Positions 52,501 to 60,523 of a DNA stretch of 64,000 nucleotides are shown piece by piece (position 1 is the stretch's first letter; every line of letters begins with the position of its first letter). A program made the position numbers and the translations under genes. Under the pieces are notes generated by a model, which was given only the letters and a program-made list of their open reading frames with translations, made no database searches and was not told the DNA's origin. Location of the stretch: positions 149,542 through 213,541 of the forward strand of contig CAWIMG010000024.1 of NCBI GenBank assembly GCA_963837105.1, written 5' to 3'. This stretch comes from UBA9676 sp963837105. GTDB taxonomy: Bacteria > Actinomycetota > Actinomycetes > Streptosporangiales > Streptosporangiaceae.

Positions 52501-52820
52501 CAACCGTCACGGGCAACGCCACCGCCGGTCCGGTCACGCTCGACCTGCTGTTCCAGACCACGGCGCTGACCTCGCTCAAGTCGCACTCGTCAATCAGCGG
52601 TGCCACGTGCAACAAGATGGCCGCCCCACCCTCGGGTTACGCCGCCGGCCTGGTATGCACGCTGTCGAATCTCGCGACGGGGACCTCGTGGGCCGTCACC
52701 GCGACGCTGACCGGCGCGTCGGCGGTTAGCGTCAATGACGTCGCCGCGGTTTCGGCGGCCGGGACCGTCGACCCGAACCTGGGCAACAACTTGCAGAAGA
52801 TCAACATGACGTACCACTGA
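49596..52820 (+). CDS. Large secreted protein with Ig-like repeats
   Basis: 1074 residues, GTG 49596 with GGGGGAAGG upstream. An N-terminal hydrophobic segment (LGWHFGLVSGALLLAVTALSAFAP) and Ala-rich cleavage region (TASATPA) indicate export. The rest is Thr/Ser/Ala/Val-rich: a unique region (residues 55-400), a putative-Ig stretch, an invasin/BIG1-like domain (TATSGANQAAMTGAAFALPLAATVTDAFGNPVPNVVVTFSAP) and two C-terminal DUF11-like repeats (about 810-940 and 945-1074), each with a cysteine pair and a DPN..NN end. No sortase motif or C-terminal membrane helix. Codon choice (many ACG, GTC, GCG; fewer GGCC-rich codons) differs from neighbours, suggesting transfer. Role likely adhesion or surface binding. 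Confidence 0.8.
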   Translation: MTHQAPTERGRIAALGWHFGLVSGALLLAVTALSAFAPTLSTFAPTASATPAQLVSTDTAECPATNGCTGSSLATGMVLAVTFNQAPSVTAPFSLTLTDGANKGTVSSSDATAAINGSTATFTLTAAPVMSVGTTLSLSNLEILTATGVSSASGAWNLIASGQIDMANVTDSVPCTAIAATRFFGGTNCSIGFGAAGPTPPEIFDVIPVPTYDLMGPPEDTAPEVITNCQPGSSDTVYDAVTGAQLGADPCGTWLPSESAVGNTTSNTLDYIPTPMLASYEAVAATETLPGSLYVSATVLPPQVTGVTVSGKTATFTYNMPVTCQNPTSSHTSSQFDYESPWWTTQAVNLVWPTAISCPPSAGATTLTLTYNQTLPAAEKFKYEHYGPGYYIVGANGSASYNQVAPSQSMYQGPAGLPPNPTITSFTPPTGAIPVTGGPLQVNFGIANATQCSLSASPSAGVGLSMPYTTLTQNPPPSPNAPCPDSTGTATVTLPPNTTGSAQSYTITLTAASLPGTTPATHSIVLVVPAGTITQSAPTSAVTPAGTAYAGQLATNDPNPVTFTQTSGTPSITVSSTGAVSAPSTLQAGTYTASGSDSDGTGATGSWSFTLNVQPSTVASLVVTPATATIAAGQSQTYTVEGFDSSGDDLGDVTASSSFVIGPDGTCNGAVCTATAADTAGGSHTVTVTDGSATKTVSLTVTAAAAKTVTATSGANQAAMTGAAFALPLAATVTDAFGNPVPNVVVTFSAPTTGASGAFSGVATATATTNASGVATSPTFTANNTVGAYSVTASAAGAATSASFPESNQAQIDFQVQQANGTTTVSGQVADKVTVTSNSATASGQVTLTVLLQASSMSGLTATSSLAGASCQTASPPAAYTGEVVCTAPSMSDATPWVVSLSMTATNKKVGAVAMVTAAGSIDPNTSNNVQHTSLTVKGGTTPAGTQADMQVTQSSRTTTVAGQAIDKATVTGNATAGPVTLDLLFQTTALTSLKSHSSISGATCNKMAAPPSGYAAGLVCTLSNLATGTSWAVTATLTGASAVSVNDVAAVSAAGTVDPNLGNNLQKINMTYH

Positions 52821-52835
52821 GCGTGGCTGCGATCG

Positions 52836-53200
52836 CTGCCACCACCCGGTCTCTCGAAGACCAGCACACCTTCCGGCGCGGGGCCGTCCATCATCACCGG
52901 ACGACCATCCACACTCCCGCCACCGGCCGACCGGCCGGGCAGCGCGCCGTGACCGCCGAAATGCACCACCTGAAACGCCTCCCCGCCGCCACCGCTCCGC
53001 GAGAGTCTCTCCCAGCGCGTCCAACGCCGATGGCCGCGGCACCACCAGGTCCACCTCGCCGCGCACCCCGTCCAGACGCCGCAGCAGCGGCCGGGTGCCA
53101 TCCGGTACCGGTGATCCCCCGTGCCCCCGGCGGGGGATCACCATCAGCACCCGCAACCGCCGCTGAGGTACGCTGCGGGTTCCGCCCGCCCCGGACAGCC
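52836..53200 (-). pseudogene. CHAT-domain protein remnant
   Basis: On the minus strand one frame reads RRLRVLMVIPRRG and RPLLRRLDGVRGEVDLVV, ALDALGETLAE; another reads EAFQVVHFGGHGALPGRSAGG and PEGVLVFERPGGGSDR. These join into the middle of an actinobacterial CHAT (caspase-like) protease, including the catalytic-His motif HFGGHG. At least two frame changes occur, the N-terminal part is missing, and the C-terminal part with the catalytic Cys is cut off about 15-25 bases from the stop of the secreted-protein gene. A decayed fragment left by an insertion or deletion. Confidence 0.65.
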
Positions 53201-53262
53201 ATGACCTGCGGGAACTAGCCCTTGCCGGGAAGCCGAACCCAGCGAAGAACCCGCTGGTTTCA

Positions 53263-53513
53263 GTCCGCAACGTCACCGTCAACTACTCAGCGCACGTCGC
53301 AGCAGGTCAGACAGTGGTCATGTCCCCTACACCGTGGAGCAGGACGAAGACGGTGTGTGGTGCGCCCACGCGCAGCTGCGTCCCGGCGTGGGCGCGAACG
53401 GCCAGGGTGATACCCCCGAGGCCGCCGTAGCCGACCTGCGTAAGGCGCTGGCAGGACTGATCGCCGAGTTCGGCGCACCGGCCGAACTCACCCTCACGGT
53501 TGACGTGGCCTGA
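53263..53513 (+). pseudogene. hicB: HicB-like antitoxin, start unclear or frameshifted
   Basis: The last ~60 codons, YTVEQDEDGVWCAHAQLRPGVGANGQGDTPEAA..., ending LTLTVDVA, are a typical HicB partial-RNase-H-fold antitoxin. There is no start codon in this frame nearby. The expected N-terminal strand appears as VRNVTVNYSAH in another frame at 53263-53295, so a small indel probably separates the halves. Its TGA overlaps the hicA start (TGATG), the normal coupling of this toxin-antitoxin pair. Confidence 0.6.
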
Positions 53514-53806
53514 TGCCGCCCGTCCCATCGCTGCCCGGCGAGCGGGTTGCCCGGGCATTAGAAAGAGCCGGTTTCAAGGTGGCCCGGGTACGAGGCAGCC
53601 ACCACATCATGCGGCACGCTGACGGGCGCGGCACGACAGTCCCGGTGCACCAGGGCCGCGACGTCGCCAAAGGAACGCTACGCGGGATTCTGGCCGACGT
53701 CGGCATGAGCATGGAAGAACTCCAACGGTCCTATGAGACACGAACGCACCAGCCCCCTGCCCCAACGCCCCTCATCGCATGCATGACAGCGCGCCGGGTG
53801 GGGTGA
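53513..53806 (+). CDS. hicA: HicA-family mRNA interferase toxin
   Basis: 97 residues, ATG 53513 coupled to hicB. Double-stranded RNA-binding-like fold: GERVARALERAGFKVARVRGSHHIMRH with the catalytic His in GSHH, then TTVPVHQGRDVAKGTLRGILADVGMSMEEL. HicA cleaves mRNA when free of HicB. The tail after ~80 residues is longer than usual. Lies in an island with the IS and decayed genes; if hicB is truly broken the toxin must be inactive or silent. Confidence 0.85.
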   Translation: MPPVPSLPGERVARALERAGFKVARVRGSHHIMRHADGRGTTVPVHQGRDVAKGTLRGILADVGMSMEELQRSYETRTHQPPAPTPLIACMTARRVG

Positions 53807-53897
53807 ACCGGGTGAAAAACAATCATCTATGCTTGTTTCGTGGAGCGGCGGTGGCCAGTGGCGCTGCTGCTCTGGCGGGAAGGCGGGTGACCAGGTG

Positions 53898-55613
53898 ACC
53901 GCCGGCATGGGCAACGCACGGGCGCCAGTGCGCATCGGCAACGCCTCCGGCTTTTACGGCGACCGGTTCGCTGCGATGCGGGAGATGCTGGAGGGCGGCG
54001 ACCTCGACGTGCTCACCGGCGACTACCTGGCCGAGTTGACCATGCTGATCCTGGGCCGGGACCGGCTGCGGGATCCTGGTCTCGGCTACGCCCGGACGTT
54101 CCTGAGCCAGCTCGAGGACTGCCTCGGCCTGGCCCTCGACCGCGGTGTCGCGATCGTCAGCAATGCCGGCGGGCTCAACCCGGCGGGCCTGGCCACCGCC
54201 CTCCGGCAGCTCGCCGACCGCCTCAGCCTGGACCCGAAGATCGGCTACGTCACCGGCGACGACCTGCTGCCACGCGCCGCCGAACTGGGCCTGGCCGTGC
54301 CCGGCGGTGGCCAGCCGGTCGCGGCGAATGCCTACCTTGGCGGCTGGGGAATCGCCGAGTGCCTGCGCGCCGGAGCGAACGTCGTGATCACCGGCCGGGT
54401 CACCGACGCGTCACTGACGGTCGGCCCGGCCGCCGCCAACTTCGGCTGGGACCGTGACGACTTCGCTGCGCTGGCCGGCGCCACCGCGGCCGGGCACGTG
54501 CTCGAGTGCGGCGCGCAGGCCACCGGCGGCAACTACTGCTTCTTCACCGAGATCGCCGACCTGCGCCACCCCGGCTTCCCGATCGCGGAGATCTACCCGG
54601 ACGGGTCCAGCGTGATCACCAAGCATCCCGGCACCGGCGGTGCCGTCACGGTGGGCACCGTCACGGCGCAGCTGCTCTATGAGGTGGCCGGCCCACGATA
54701 CGCCGGACCCGACGTCACTCTCTGCCTGGATACCGTCCGGCTGAGCCAGGACGGGCCGGACCGGGTGCGGATCGCCGGCGTGCTAGGTGAGCCGCCGCCG
54801 GCGGCCCTGAAGGTATCGCTGAACGCGATCGGCGGATACCGCAACCAGGTGGAGTTCGTGCTCACCGGGCTGGACATCGAGGCCAAGGCGAGGCTGGTCC
54901 GGCAGCAGCTGGCAGGCGTGCTACCGGAGAGCGCGCAGTGGACACTGGCCCGCACCGACCACACCGACGGTGCTACCGAGGAACAGGCCAGCGCGACGCT
55001 GCGCTGCGTGGTCCGCGGCAGCGACGCTAAGGCGCTCGGCCGGGCGTTCTCCAGGGCCGCGGTTGAGCTGGCGCTGGCCAGCTATCCCGGCTTCCACGCC
55101 ACCGCACCGCCGGGTGACGCACAGCCGTTTGGCGTATTCGCTGCGGCCTATGTGGACCGGGCCCAGGTCCGGCACACGGCGGTGCTGCCCGGCGGCCGGC
55201 CCGTTCCGGTGGCGGATCCGCCGACCCGGCAGCTAGAGCCCGCCGATCCGGCGGCGGTCCCGGCGTGGCGGCATGACGGCCCGACCCGCCGTGTTCCGCT
55301 CGGCATGGTGGCCGGCGCCCGCAGCGGCGATAAGGGCGGCGACGCGAACGTGGGCGTCTGGGCTCGCGACGAGGCTGCCTGGCCGTGGCTGGCCGACACG
55401 CTGACCACGGACCGGCTGCGGGAACTGCTGCCGGAGGCAGCCGGCCTGCGGGTGTACCGCTATCTGCTGCCGAACCTGCGCGCGGTCAATTTTGTGATCG
55501 AGGGACTGCTTGGCGAGGGTGTTGCCGCGGCCGCCCGGTTCGATCCGCAGGCGAAGGGACTGGGCGAATGGCTCCGGGCCCGTTACCTCGAGGTGCCGGA
55601 GGAACTGCTGTGA
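53898..55613 (+). CDS. AtuA-family protein (acyclic terpene utilisation, DUF1446)
   Basis: About 571 residues from GTG 53898 (ATG 53829 and ATG 53910 are alternatives). DUF1446 core: RIGNASGFYGDRFAAMREMLEGGDLDVLTGDYLAELTM, SNAGGLNPAGLA, NAYLGGWGIAECLRAGANVVITGRVTDAS; followed by the small C-terminal AtuA-like domain (VAGARSGDKGGDANVGVWARD...RAVNFVIEGLL). AtuA is required for citronellol/geraniol breakdown in Pseudomonas but its reaction is unknown. It heads the acyl-CoA carboxylase operon. Confidence 0.88.
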   Translation, partial: TAGMGNARAPVRIGNASGFYGDRFAAMREMLEGGDLDVLTGDYLAELTMLILGRDRLRDPGLGYARTFLSQLEDCLGLALDRGVAIVSNAGGLNPAGLATALRQLADRLSLDPKIGYVTGDDLLPRAAELGLAVPGGGQPVAANAYLGGWGIAECLRAGANVVITGRVTDASLTVGPAAANFGWDRDDFAALAGATAAGHVLECGAQATGGNYCFFTEIADLRHPGFPIAEIYPDGSSVITKHPGTGGAVTVGTVTAQLLYEVAGPRYAGPDVTLCLDTVRLSQDGPDRVRIAGVLGEPPPAALKVSLNAIGGYRNQVEFVLTGLDIEAKARLVRQQLAGVLPESAQWTLARTDHTDGATEEQASATLRCVVRGSDAKALGRAFSRAAVELALASYPGFHATAPPGDAQPFGVFAAAYVDRAQVRHTAVLPGGRPVPVADPPTRQLEPADPAAVPAWRHDGPTRRVPLGMVAGARSGDKGGDANVGVWARDEAAWPWLADTLTTDRLRELLPEAAGLRVYRYLLPNLRAVNFVIEGLLGEGVAAAARFDPQAKGLGEWLRARYLEVPEELL

Positions 55614-55677
55614 TGGCAAGGGGGCGCCTGCGGCGGGGCTGCCGTGTGCCGGTCCGCCGTCTGCTGGGGCGGCCGCG

Positions 55678-57279
55678 ATGACCGTCCTGCGCTCGGCGCT
55701 GGACGAGGGCTCGGCCGCCTACCAGGCGAACCGGGACGCCATGCTGGCCAAGCTCGCCGAGATCGCCGTCGAGCAGGCCAAAGCGATTGCGGGCGGCGGG
55801 CCGAAGTACACCGACCGGCACCGCGCCCGCGGCAAGCTGCTGGTGCGCGAGCGAATCGAGCTGCTGCTGGACCCTGGCTCCCCGTTCCTGGAGCTTTCGC
55901 CGCTGGCGGCCTGGGGGACAGAGTTCGCGGTCGGTGGCAGCGTCGTCACCGGGATCGGCGTGGTAGAGGGCACCGAATGCCTGATCTCGGCGAGTGACCC
56001 GACGGTGCGCGGCGGCACCAGCAACCCGTGGACGGTGCGCAAGTCGTTCCGCGCCCATGACATCGCGGTGTCGAACCGGCTGCCGGTCATCTCGCTGATC
56101 GAGTCGGGCGGTGCGGACCTGCCGACGCAGAAGGAGATTTTCATCCCCGGCGGGCGCACGTTCCGGGACCTGACCCGGCTGTCCGCGGCTGGCATCCCGA
56201 CGGTGACGATGGTGTTCGGGAACTCCACCGCGGGTGGAGCGTACGTGCCCGGCATGTCCGACCACGTAGTGATGATCTCCGGCCGGTCCAAGGTGTTCCT
56301 CGGTGGCCCGCCGCTGGTGAAGATGGCTACCGGCGAGGAGTCCGATGACGAGTCGCTGGGCGGTGCGGAGATGCACGCGCGAACGTCCGGGCTGGCGGAC
56401 TACCTGGCGGCCGGCGAGCCGGACGCGATCCGGATCTGCCGCCGCATCGTGGCCCGGCTGAACTGGCGCAAGCAGGGCCCGCTGCCCGCGGCCCCGCCGG
56501 TGCCACCGCTGTATGACGAAGAGCAGCTGCTCGGCATCGTGCCGCCGGACCTGCGGATCCCGTTCGACCCGCGGCAGGTGATCGCACGGGTGGCTGATGG
56601 CTCCGACTTCGACGAGTTCAAGCCCGCCTACGGCACCAGCCTGGTGACCGGCTGGGCGCGGGTCCACGGGTACCCGGTCGGCATCCTGGCCAACGCGCAG
56701 GGGGTGCTGTTCAGCGCCGAGTCACAGAAGGCGGCCCAGTTCATCCAGCTCGCCAACCAGGTGGACACGCCGCTCATCTTCCTGCACAACACCACCGGAT
56801 ACATGGTGGGGGCGCAGTACGAGCAGGCGGGGATCATCAAGCACGGGGCGATGATGATCAACGCGGTGTCCAACTCGGCGGTGCCGCATATCTCGATCCT
56901 GATGGGTGCCTCGTACGGGGCAGGCCACTACGGCATGTGCGGGCGGGCGTACGACCCGCGGTTCCTGTTCGCCTGGCCGAGCGCCAAGGCCGCGGTGATG
57001 GGGCCCGCGCAGCTGGCCGGGGTGCTGTCGATCGTGTCCCGCGCTGCTGCCACGGCGGCCGGGCGGCCGTTCGACGAGTATGCCGACGCGGCGATGAAGG
57101 CGATGGTGGAGAACCAGATCGAGGCGGAGTCGCTGCCGATGTTCCTGTCCGGCCGGATCTACGACGACGGCATCATCGACCCGCGGGATACCCGGACCGT
57201 GCTGGGCCTGTGCCTGTCGGTGATTCACGGCGCGCCGGTGCACGGGACGCGCACCGGGTACGGCGTGTTCCGGATGTGA
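55678..57279 (+). CDS. Acyl-CoA carboxylase, carboxyltransferase (beta) subunit (AtuC/LiuB/MCC-beta-like)
   Basis: 533 residues from ATG 55678. Crotonase-fold carboxyltransferase: YTDRHRARGKLLVRERIELLLDPGSPFLELSP, SNPWTVRKSFRAHDIA, GNSTAGGAYVPGMSDHVVMISGRSKVFLGGPPLVKMATGEE, and C-terminal NTTGYMVGAQYEQAGIIKHGAMMINAVSNSAVPHI, the hallmark of methylcrotonyl-/geranyl-CoA carboxylases. Transfers carboxyl from biotin to a branched unsaturated acyl-CoA. Leucine or acyclic terpene pathway; AtuA next to it favours the latter. Confidence 0.9.
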   Translation: MTVLRSALDEGSAAYQANRDAMLAKLAEIAVEQAKAIAGGGPKYTDRHRARGKLLVRERIELLLDPGSPFLELSPLAAWGTEFAVGGSVVTGIGVVEGTECLISASDPTVRGGTSNPWTVRKSFRAHDIAVSNRLPVISLIESGGADLPTQKEIFIPGGRTFRDLTRLSAAGIPTVTMVFGNSTAGGAYVPGMSDHVVMISGRSKVFLGGPPLVKMATGEESDDESLGGAEMHARTSGLADYLAAGEPDAIRICRRIVARLNWRKQGPLPAAPPVPPLYDEEQLLGIVPPDLRIPFDPRQVIARVADGSDFDEFKPAYGTSLVTGWARVHGYPVGILANAQGVLFSAESQKAAQFIQLANQVDTPLIFLHNTTGYMVGAQYEQAGIIKHGAMMINAVSNSAVPHISILMGASYGAGHYGMCGRAYDPRFLFAWPSAKAAVMGPAQLAGVLSIVSRAAATAAGRPFDEYADAAMKAMVENQIEAESLPMFLSGRIYDDGIIDPRDTRTVLGLCLSVIHGAPVHGTRTGYGVFRM

Positions 57280-59309
57280 TGGGCGTGCTGACGAGTGTGC
57301 TGGTGGCCAACCGGGGCGAGATCGCCCGCCGGGTGTTCCGGTCCTGCCGGTCGCTGGGCCTGTCCACCGTCGCGGTGTACTCCGACCCCGACGCGGGCTC
57401 ACCGCACGTGACCGAGGCGGACGCGGCGGTCCGGCTGGCGGGAAGCGCGGCCGCGGACACCTACCTGCGGGCGGACCTGCTCATCGCGGCCGCGCTGCGC
57501 GCCGGGGCGGACGCGGTCCATCCGGGCTACGGCTTCCTGTCGGAGAACGCCGGGTTCGCCCGTGCCGTGCAGGCGGCCGGGCTGACCTGGGTCGGCCCGT
57601 CACCGGACACCATCGCCGCCATGGGCAGCAAAATTGAGGCCAAACGGCTGATGCGCGCCGCCGGGCTGCCGGTGCTGGCCGCGCTGGACCCGGCTGCGGT
57701 GAGCGAAGCGGACCTGCCGGTGCTGATTAAGGCGTCAGCGGGCGGCGGCGGCCGTGGCATGCGGACCGTGCGGGCACTGGCGGACCTGCCAGGTGCGCTG
57801 GCATCGGCCGCGTCCGAGGCAGGCTCAGCGTTCGGCGACCCGGCGCTGCTGTGCGAGCCGTACGTGGAGCGAGGCCGTCACATCGAGGTGCAGGTGCTCG
57901 CCGACGGCGCTGGCACGGTGTGGGCCGTGGGTGAGCGGGAGTGCTCCATCCAGCGGCGGCACCAGAAGATCATCGAGGAAGCGCCCTCGCCGCTGGTCGA
58001 GCGGACGCCGGGGATGCGCGAGCGGCTGCTGCAGGCGGCCGCGCTGGCCACGTCCGCGGTTAGCTACGTGAATGCGGGGACCGTTGAGTTCCTGGCCGAC
58101 GAGACCGGCCGGTTCTGGTTCCTGGAGATGAACACCCGGCTCCAGGTTGAGCACCCGGTGACCGAGTGCACGACCGGGCTGGACCTGGTCGCGCTGCAGC
58201 TGCAGATCGCGGCTGGGCGGGCGCTGCCCGCCACGCCGCCGCCGGCCCACGGTCACGCGATCGAGGCCCGGCTGTACGCGGAGGATCCGGCTGCGGGCTG
58301 GCAGCCGCAAAGCGGCACCGTGCACTTGCTCGAGCTGCCCGGTGAGCCGGCCGAATTCCGGCCTGGCCCTGTCCCGGCCGGCCCTACCGCGGTCAGCTCG
58401 ACCGCGGCCAGCCCGGGGCGCGCGGCGCTGGTGCCGCCGGTGCTCCGGCTGGACTCCGGCGTGGCTGCGGGCAGCCAGGTGGGCGTCTTCTACGACCCGA
58501 TGCTGGCCAAGGTCATCGCCTGGGCGGCCGACCGGGAGCAGGCGGCAGCAGTGCTGGCAAACACGCTGGCCACGGCGCGGATTCACGGCCTGGCCACCAA
58601 CCGGGACCTGCTCGTCCGGGTGCTGCGGCACCCGGCATTCCTGGCCGGGCAGACCGACACGGCGTTCTTCGGCACGCACGGCCTGGATACGCTGGCGGCA
58701 CCGCTGGCCGACGGCGCGGCGGCGGAACTGTCAGCGCTGGCCGCCGCGCTGGCCGGCGCCGCGGCGCGGCAGCGAGACGCCCGGGTGCTCGGCGGGCTGC
58801 CACTGGGCTGGCGGAACCTGCCGTCCCAGCCGCAGCGCGCCCGGTACGCCGGGCACGACGTCGGTTACCGGATCGACCGCAGCGGGCTGGTGGTGGCGGG
58901 CCGCGACGACGTCCGGCTGGTGTCGCTGCGCCCGGACCGGGTGGAGCTGGAGATAGCCGGGATACGCCGGGCATTCGAGGTCGCCGACTACGGCGGCCTG
59001 GTGCACGTGGACTCCGCGCTCGGCCCGGTGATGCTGATCCCGCAGCCGCGGTTCGCCGATCCGGCGGCACACGCCGTGGCCGGATCCCTGCTCGCGCCGA
59101 TGCCCGGCACCGTGGCCCGGCTCGCCGCGGAGGTGGGCGACCAGGTCAGCGTCGGCCAGCCGCTGCTGTGGCTGGAGGCCATGAAGATGGAGCATCTGAT
59201 CGCGGCACCCGCCGCTGGCATCGTCGCCGAGCTGCCGGTCGCGGCTGGCCAGCAGGTCGAGGTGGGCAGCGTGCTCGCCGTGGTCAAGCGCGAGGAGGAC
59301 CTGCCGTGA
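57279..59309 (+). CDS. Acyl-CoA carboxylase, biotin carboxylase/biotin carrier (alpha) subunit
   Basis: 676 residues, ATG 57279 overlapping the previous stop (TGATG). Biotin carboxylase domain: LVANRGEIARRVFRSC, HPGYGFLSENAGFA, KASAGGGGRGMR (ATP-grasp loop), EMNTRLQVEHPVTE. A middle BT-like region joins to a C-terminal biotinyl domain with EAMKMEH; the biotin lysine is residue 636. With the beta subunit it carboxylates methylcrotonyl- or geranyl-CoA-type substrates. Confidence 0.93.
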   Translation: MGVLTSVLVANRGEIARRVFRSCRSLGLSTVAVYSDPDAGSPHVTEADAAVRLAGSAAADTYLRADLLIAAALRAGADAVHPGYGFLSENAGFARAVQAAGLTWVGPSPDTIAAMGSKIEAKRLMRAAGLPVLAALDPAAVSEADLPVLIKASAGGGGRGMRTVRALADLPGALASAASEAGSAFGDPALLCEPYVERGRHIEVQVLADGAGTVWAVGERECSIQRRHQKIIEEAPSPLVERTPGMRERLLQAAALATSAVSYVNAGTVEFLADETGRFWFLEMNTRLQVEHPVTECTTGLDLVALQLQIAAGRALPATPPPAHGHAIEARLYAEDPAAGWQPQSGTVHLLELPGEPAEFRPGPVPAGPTAVSSTAASPGRAALVPPVLRLDSGVAAGSQVGVFYDPMLAKVIAWAADREQAAAVLANTLATARIHGLATNRDLLVRVLRHPAFLAGQTDTAFFGTHGLDTLAAPLADGAAAELSALAAALAGAAARQRDARVLGGLPLGWRNLPSQPQRARYAGHDVGYRIDRSGLVVAGRDDVRLVSLRPDRVELEIAGIRRAFEVADYGGLVHVDSALGPVMLIPQPRFADPAAHAVAGSLLAPMPGTVARLAAEVGDQVSVGQPLLWLEAMKMEHLIAAPAAGIVAELPVAAGQQVEVGSVLAVVKREEDLP

Positions 59310-60463
59310 ACTTCACCGAGACCGGCGAGCAGCGGGCACTGCGGGCGGCGGTTGCCGGGCTTGGCGGCAAATATGGCTATTCCTATTTCCTGAGGCAGGC
59401 CCGCACCGGGGGACGGCTGACCGAGTTGTGGCAGGAGGCGGGCAAGCTCGGCTTCCTGGGCGTGAACCTGCCGGTGGAGTACGGCGGCGGCGGGGCTGGC
59501 CTGTACGAGCTTTCGCTGGTGCTGGAGGAACTGGCCGCGGCCGGCTGCGGGCTGCTGCTGATGGTGGTATCCCCGGCGATCTGCGGGACGATCATCGCCA
59601 GGTTCGGTACCGGCGCGCAAAAGCAGCACTGGCTGCCCAGGCTCGCCAGCGGCTCGTCGATCATGGCGTTCGGCATCACCGAGCCCGATGCCGGCTCCAA
59701 CTCGCACAAGCTGACCACCCTGGCCGCCCGTGACGGCGGCAGCTGGGTGCTCAATGGCCGGAAGATCTACATCTCCGGGGTGGACGAGGCCGAGGCCGTG
59801 CTCATCGTCGGCCGCACCGCCGACGCCAAGACCGGGAAACTGCGGCCGGCCTTGTTCGCGGTGCCGACAGACACGCCGGGCTTCAGCTGCCGGCCGCTGG
59901 AGATGGACATCGTCGCGCCGGAGAAGCAGTACCTGCTGTTCCTCGATGACGTACGGCTGCCAGCCGGTGCGCTGATCGGCGACGAAACGGCCGCGCTGCG
60001 ACAACTGTTCGCAGGGCTCAACCCAGAGCGGATCATGGCCGCGGCGATGGCCGTCGGCTCCGGCCGGTACGCGCTGGGCAGGGCGGCCGGCTATGCCCGC
60101 GAGCGGGCCGTCTGGGACGTGCCGATTGGCGCGCACCAGGGCGTCGCGCACCCGCTGGCCCAGGTGAAGATCGAGCTGGAGCTAGCCAGGCTGATGATGC
60201 AGAAGGCAGCCACGCTGTATGACGCCGGCGACGACATGGGCGCTGGCGAGGCGGCGAACATGGCCAAGTACGCCGCCGCCGAGGCCAGCGTCCGGGCTGT
60301 CGATCAGGCCGTGCAGACGCTGGGCGGCAGCAGCATGACGGCCGAGACGGGCCTGGCCGCGATGCTCGCCAGCGTCCGCGCCACCCGGATCGCGCCGGTC
60401 AGCCGCGAGATGATCCTCAACTTCGTCGCGCAGCACTCGCTTGGCCTGCCGAAGTCCTACTGA
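59306..60463 (+). CDS. Acyl-CoA dehydrogenase (isovaleryl/citronellyl-CoA type)
   Basis: 385 residues, GTG 59306 overlapping as GTGA. FGITEPDAGSNSHK and WVLNGRKIYISG mark the FAD/acyl site. The common C-terminal catalytic Glu position reads RIAPVSREM instead of an EGT motif; Glu241 in GLNPERIMAAAM is placed like the base of isovaleryl-CoA dehydrogenase. That supports a branched acyl-CoA substrate, as in AtuD or LiuA. Confidence 0.88.
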   Translation: MNFTETGEQRALRAAVAGLGGKYGYSYFLRQARTGGRLTELWQEAGKLGFLGVNLPVEYGGGGAGLYELSLVLEELAAAGCGLLLMVVSPAICGTIIARFGTGAQKQHWLPRLASGSSIMAFGITEPDAGSNSHKLTTLAARDGGSWVLNGRKIYISGVDEAEAVLIVGRTADAKTGKLRPALFAVPTDTPGFSCRPLEMDIVAPEKQYLLFLDDVRLPAGALIGDETAALRQLFAGLNPERIMAAAMAVGSGRYALGRAAGYARERAVWDVPIGAHQGVAHPLAQVKIELELARLMMQKAATLYDAGDDMGAGEAANMAKYAAAEASVRAVDQAVQTLGGSSMTAETGLAAMLASVRATRIAPVSREMILNFVAQHSLGLPKSY

Positions 60464-60523
60464 GCAACCGTGCCTCTGGATGCTCCCGGAACTGGCCCGC
60501 ACCGACCTGCAGGGAGAGATGGA

